Both the position numbers and the translations under genes were made by a program. This document shows positions 7,945 through 9,858 of a stretch of 9,858 nucleotides of DNA, one piece after another. Under the pieces are notes generated by a model, which saw nothing but the letters and a program-made list of their open reading frames with translations, was not told the DNA's origin and made no database searches. This DNA is from Bacillota bacterium (GTDB taxonomy: Bacteria > Bacillota > Dehalobacteriia > UBA4068), in assembly GCA_009778255.1 (NCBI GenBank), contig WRKD01000151.1, forward strand, positions 1 through 9,858, read 5' to 3'. Numbering within the stretch: the stretch's first letter is position 1; each line of letters starts with the position of its first letter.

Positions 7945-8286
7945 CTACTTTATATACTCCCACTCATTAAAATTTGTGCAGCATAGATCGCGCAAAGTAG
8001 CTAAATCGGCGCTGTAATCTGTTTTTTCTTCATCTTTATCGTATTCCAGCGTTTCGAGTACACGAATACTGAAAGCATTTGCGCCATGTTTTACCCAATC
8101 ATCTTGCATGTTTTTACAAAAGCAGCTGCCGTTTTCCAATTGGAAGCGCTTAGAGTTGATTACAGCTTTGGTGTCTTTGGCGCAAGCTAAATAGACTTTG
8201 CCGGTGGGCAGACATTCAAAGGCCACTATACCCATGGGCGGTTTCATGTGGCGATATTGCGCTTTCAATTCACTTTTTCTATCCAT
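7945..8286 (-). CDS. Small GIY-YIG-like protein with degenerate motifs
   Basis: 113 residues. The layout (MDRKxELKxQY start, a G-I-x motif, about ten residues, a Y-x-x motif, then a helix and FxIRVLE) matches the short stand-alone GIY-YIG nuclease-like proteins common in Bacillota. Here the two motifs read G19-I20-V21 and Y32-L33-A34, so the second Tyr of GIY and the Gly of YIG are gone. The usual catalytic Arg region (GSTRNL in relatives) reads ACAKDT, with Lys instead of Arg. E78 (RVLETLE) could be the metal-binding Glu. I infer a non-catalytic or altered member. The C-terminus EYDKDEEKTDYS is typical of these proteins. ATG 8286 follows AGGGG by 6-7 nt. It lies between tRNA-Trp and the DUF6530-like gene, all on the minus strand. 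Confidence 0.75.
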   Translation of the reverse strand: MDRKSELKAQYRHMKPPMGIVAFECLPTGKVYLACAKDTKAVINSKRFQLENGSCFCKNMQDDWVKHGANAFSIRVLETLEYDKDEEKTDYSADLATLRDLCCTNFNEWEYIK

Positions 8287-8345
8287 CTTTAACCCCTGTA
8301 TAAGTAGATTTATTATTTAGTAATTTACTGAGTTTAGTATAATTT

Positions 8346-8373
8346 GGCCAACTATCACTATAGATAGCTGGCC
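8346..8373 (-). other. Stem-loop between tRNA-Trp and the GIY-YIG-like gene
   Basis: Arms 8346-8356 and 8363-8373 pair over 11 bp around a 6-nt loop. At the one imperfect position (8351/8368) the minus-strand RNA forms a G-U wobble, while the plus-strand RNA would have an A-C mismatch, so the fold is better in the minus-strand transcript coming from tRNA-Trp. No T run follows on the minus strand. On the plus strand the stem is followed by TTTTGTTT, so it could stop antisense transcription. It could be a processing site, an attenuator or a plus-strand terminator. Confidence 0.5.
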
Positions 8374-8380
8374 TTTTGTT

Positions 8381-8456
8381 TGGCAGGGGCAGAAGGACTT
8401 GAACCCTCAACCAATGGATTTGGAGTCCACTACTCTACCAGTTGAGCTATACCCCT
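8381..8456 (-). tRNA. tRNA-Trp (anticodon CCA)
   Basis: A complete 76-nt cloverleaf with encoded CCA (8383-8381) and discriminator G (8384). The acceptor stem AGGGGTA/TGCCCCT pairs over 7 bp with one G-U. The D-loop contains the usual CAACTGGTAGA. The anticodon stem GTGGA/TCCAT encloses the loop CTCCAAA with CCA at 8423-8421. The T arm is GAGGG-TTCAAGT-CCTTC. It delivers tryptophan to UGG codons. It stands alone here, not next to secE-nusG as often seen. Its promoter is 14 bp upstream. Confidence 0.97.
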
Positions 8457-8469
8457 ATACACGAAAATT

Positions 8470-8498
8470 ATTATAGCAATTTCGCAGACAAAAGTCAA
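8470..8498 (-). promoter_or_regulatory. Sigma-A type promoter of tRNA-Trp
   Basis: On the minus strand TTGACT (8498-8493) is followed after exactly 17 nt by a perfect TATAAT (8475-8470). Transcription should begin near 8463, about 7 nt before the mature tRNA 5' end at 8456. This is the clearest promoter in the window and may also feed the GIY-YIG-like and DUF6530-like genes downstream, because no intrinsic minus-strand terminator is visible between them. Confidence 0.88.
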
Positions 8499-8560
8499 GC
8501 AATTTTACCAACCGAATCAGGGCAATAGCACAAATAGTATCTACACCCTACGACAGCCAT
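8495..8560 (-). CDS. Possible 21-residue Cys-containing small ORF
   Basis: ATG 8560 to TGA 8497-8495 encodes 21 residues starting MAVVGCRYYLCYC, with three Cys. AGAGG (8570-8566) stands 5 nt before the ATG, a good Shine-Dalgarno arrangement. A 10-bp palindrome, CTTTGCAAAG (8569-8578), overlaps that site and could hide it. The stop codon overlaps the -35 box of the tRNA-Trp promoter. The same frame stays open upstream to about 8755, so longer versions exist but have worse starts. It overlaps the plus-strand relic frame, so at most one strand is likely to be meaningful. I do not recognise it. Confidence 0.25.
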   Translation of the reverse strand: MAVVGCRYYLCYCPDSVGKIA

Positions 8561-8869
8561 ATTTTCCTCTTTGCAAAGCGGCGTTTTTCCGATTATGCCG
8601 CACAGCAAGCGCCAATTGGCAAGATGGTTTCTTTTGTGGAGATTGAACGGTTGAGGTTTTAGGCATTTGATGTTGCCGCTCAATACGCTGCTTGAAAAAA
8701 GCGAGTGACGAAGAAAGCGGTCTACTTTGGGCAAGTAGCAGCAAGACAGGGTATGTCATATATTTCCCATTGGGAATACATGACCCACTCTGGCACTTTC
8801 GGCTGCACCGAAAGTGCCGTGGGCGCTGCTACGAGCATTTATAAGCATCTGTGGCAACAGCCCAAATGA
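8501..8869 (+). pseudogene. Interrupted reading frame / relic element
   Basis: The same plus-strand frame runs from about 8477 to a TGA at 8867-8869 and is broken only by a TAG at 8660-8662 and a TGA at 8693-8695. The pieces read as protein-like sequence: STPYDSHIFLFAKRRFSDYA, then MVSFVEIERLRF, stop, AFDVAAQYAA, stop, then KKRVTKKAVYFGQVAARQGM and a 38-residue end starting MSYISHWEYMTHSGTF and finishing KHLWQQPK. No segment has a good Shine-Dalgarno site. It could be a decayed gene, or a dispersed non-coding repeat whose reading frames are accidental; the hairpin inside it and the long open minus frame fit the second view. I do not recognise a domain. This fills most of the 415-bp gap between tRNA-Trp and the next gene. 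Confidence 0.35.
8784..8823. repeat. Strong palindromic hairpin
   Basis: Arms 8792-8802 (GGCACTTTCGG) and 8808-8818 are perfectly complementary around a 5-nt loop. After a 3-nt bulge (8789-8791), CCCAC at 8784-8788 pairs with GTGGG at 8819-8823, extending the stem to 16 bp. No T run follows on either strand, so it is not a standard intrinsic terminator. A second small dyad, TTCCCA-T-TGGGAA (8764-8776), stands just before it. Such GC-rich dyads are typical of dispersed palindromic repeats. Confidence 0.65.
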
Positions 8870-8871
8870 AA

Positions 8872-9438
8872 TTATTTAATTTTTTTCTCATTAAATCCAT
8901 AACGTCTTGGATTCATGCAATATTTTTCTGCTGGTATCATATCATCGGTATCAAATTCAAATGTTACAGCACCGTTGTCGCTAAATAAACGTAAAACACA
9001 TCCTCCACGTGGCCATACCAAATTATTCTCCCATAAATATTCATCAAGCCCTTTCGTTTTCTTAAAAGGCCATTTTCTATTGTGAATCAGACGTGATCCA
9101 TCATGATTTTTTGCTATTAATCTTCTATTATTAGTTGATTTTATATTCTCATAATAATCAAAATCTACTTCTCCACCTACTAAATTTGTTATTTTAACAA
9201 CCCCAAAACCTGATATATAATAATTATCATCATTAGGAAAAATCCCGTCTAATATCTCTTTATAATTCCAATCTGGAGCTAATTCCTTCCAATGAGGAGC
9301 TAATAATAAAGTTGCTCCCCATAATGTAAACTCAAGACTAATAGGTAGACTAAGTGGGCAAAATAAATCAACAATATGAGCTTCAGAGAAATCAACTTTG
9401 CCAAAACGTTTTTTTGTCATATCGACTATGTGATTCAT
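8872..9438 (-). CDS. AT-rich orphan protein of unknown function
   Basis: 188 residues, no recognised family. It starts MNHIVDMTKKRFG. A mildly hydrophobic stretch (about 23-48, rich in Leu and Pro) is probably buried rather than a membrane span. Aromatic and Asp/Asn-rich segments follow (NYKEIL, DDNYYISGFG, GEVDFDYYEN), and the tail is basic. There are 5 Trp: W40, W50, W57, and two more in KWPF and LVWPRGG, with a third-quarter WENN as well. ATG 9438 has AAAGG 8 nt upstream. Codon use is clearly more A/T-rich than in the yajC-miaB cluster, and the gene is wedged between the relic and an IS4-type transposase, which suggests transfer. It could be a stand-alone immunity-like or defence-related protein, but nothing in the sequence proves it. 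Confidence 0.7.
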   Translation of the reverse strand: MNHIVDMTKKRFGKVDFSEAHIVDLFCPLSLPISLEFTLWGATLLLAPHWKELAPDWNYKEILDGIFPNDDNYYISGFGVVKITNLVGGEVDFDYYENIKSTNNRRLIAKNHDGSRLIHNRKWPFKKTKGLDEYLWENNLVWPRGGCVLRLFSDNGAVTFEFDTDDMIPAEKYCMNPRRYGFNEKKIK

Positions 9439-9563
9439 ACTTTTTTCCTTTCTTTACAGCAATGTCAACAGGTTAAGGGAATTATGCAGCTACCGATAAA
9501 GATTAAGGAAAATTTAAGGTATAAAGTATTGACTTTTTGAAAACTACCCCAACAATTTTTTGG

Positions 9564-9584
9564 ACACCTAAATAATGTAGGTGT
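9564..9584 (+). repeat. Small inverted repeat upstream of the transposase
   Basis: ACACCTA (9564-9570) and TAGGTGT (9578-9584) pair over 7 bp around AATAATG. The dyad lies just before the transposase start and covers a possible weak Shine-Dalgarno site (AGGTG, 9579-9583). It could limit transposase translation, as hairpins near IS ends often do, or be part of the element's end. Confidence 0.45.
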
Positions 9585-9594
9585 ATCAAAAAAG

Positions 9595-9858
9595 ATGTTG
9601 GTGATGAAAATGAAGATAAGGCTAAAAAAGCTGGTAACGTTGCTGTCGGTAATAGAAACAAGCGTAAAAAAGATAAAAGACCCAGAACTTCTCAATTCCG
9701 CCAGGAAGAGACCGCATGATTTTACAAGGGACAGAAAGATGCCGTTTAGCAAACTAATCCTGTTTATGATCAATATGGTTAAAAGCAGCATCCAGACTTG
9801 CCTCGACAGTTATTTTGAGATGATAGGGCAAGAAGATGTTCATATGACAGAGCAATCA
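9595..9858 (+). CDS. IS4-type transposase, N-terminal part (runs off window)
   Basis: 88 codons open to the right edge. The stretch RKRPHDFTRDRKMPFSKL followed by ILFMINMVKSSIQTCLDSYF is the typical N-terminal region of IS4-family DDE transposases in Bacillota (family knowledge: a DFTRxRKLPFxKLI-like block, then a Leu/Ile-rich helix, before the catalytic core). The DDE residues would lie beyond the window. The start is uncertain: ATG 9595 (AGGTG 11 nt upstream), ATG 9604 and ATG 9610 are all in frame, none with a strong Shine-Dalgarno site. Weak starts are common for transposases. A TTGACT at 9529-9534 could be the -35 box, with only a poor AACAAT as -10. The frame is intact as far as visible, so activity cannot be judged. 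Confidence 0.82.
   Translation, partial: MLVMKMKIRLKKLVTLLSVIETSVKKIKDPELLNSARKRPHDFTRDRKMPFSKLILFMINMVKSSIQTCLDSYFEMIGQEDVHMTEQS

Larger units (their letters stand above)
9529..9858 (+). mobile_element. Left end of an IS4-family insertion sequence (partial, left boundary approximate)
   Basis: The transposase start and the AT-rich leader before it define the left part of an IS. The exact terminal inverted repeat cannot be set because the right end is outside the window; the left end should lie somewhere between the orphan gene's start (9438) and about 9560. The coordinate 9529 is only a marker at the TTGACT box. Confidence 0.4.

Noticed and set aside
8660..8695. TAG and TGA in the relic frame as pyrrolysine/selenocysteine recoding
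   Set aside because: The two different stops lie only 11 codons apart, no convincing SECIS-like hairpin follows the TGA directly, and no recoding machinery is in view; decay or non-coding repeat is simpler.
8541..8759. 72-codon minus-strand frame in the relic
   Set aside because: It has no ribosome binding site, overlaps another open minus frame and the plus-strand relic frame, and its composition (Gln, Arg, Lys, Ser) looks accidental.
9465..9791. 108-codon minus-strand frame, hydrophobic, possible membrane protein
   Set aside because: It lies opposite the IS4 transposase start, which has clear family motifs; its Leu/Ile/Phe richness comes from the antisense of Lys-rich codons.

Overview
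The window looks like chromosomal DNA of a low-to-moderate GC Bacillota (Firmicutes). The reasons are strong Shine-Dalgarno sites (AGGAGG, GGAGG, AAGGTGG), frequent TTG starts, a fused SecDF, a tRNA with an encoded CCA end, and a yajC-secDF-recJ gene order. The class cannot be fixed from the sequence. Nothing here has the architecture of a CRISPR array, a BGC or a multi-gene defence system.

Left part, plus strand: the last 50 codons of an unrecognised gene with a repetitive acidic (EIVE)n tail (1-153), a 19-bp perfect terminator hairpin (181-222), then a stand-alone imidazolonepropionase/prolidase-like amidohydrolase (275-1471). Middle, minus strand: a housekeeping cluster transcribed yajC -> secDF -> recJ -> miaB (7279 down to 1609). 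It covers protein export, DNA repair and tRNA hypermodification; recJ and miaB overlap by four bases (ATGA). The yajC and recJ starts are best placed at TTG codons sitting 5-7 nt after good Shine-Dalgarno sites. The longer GTG-started versions would begin inside those sites.

Upstream of yajC, also on the minus strand, lie tRNA-Trp(CCA) with a textbook sigma-A promoter (TTGACT-17-TATAAT), a stem-loop, a small GIY-YIG-like protein with eroded motifs, and a conserved DUF6530-type protein. These may share one transcript.

Right part (about 8500 to the end): an accessory patch. It starts with a 370-bp relic on the plus strand, a long reading frame broken by one TAG and one TGA. The relic carries a strong hairpin and, on the other strand, a possible 21-codon ORF. 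An AT-rich orphan gene (8872-9438, minus) follows, and then the 5' end of an IS4-type transposase running off the window (plus). The best candidates for a second look are the interrupted relic, the orphan gene next to the IS, the tRNA-GIY-YIG arrangement, and an Asp-to-Asn change in the SecF half at a position normally involved in proton coupling.
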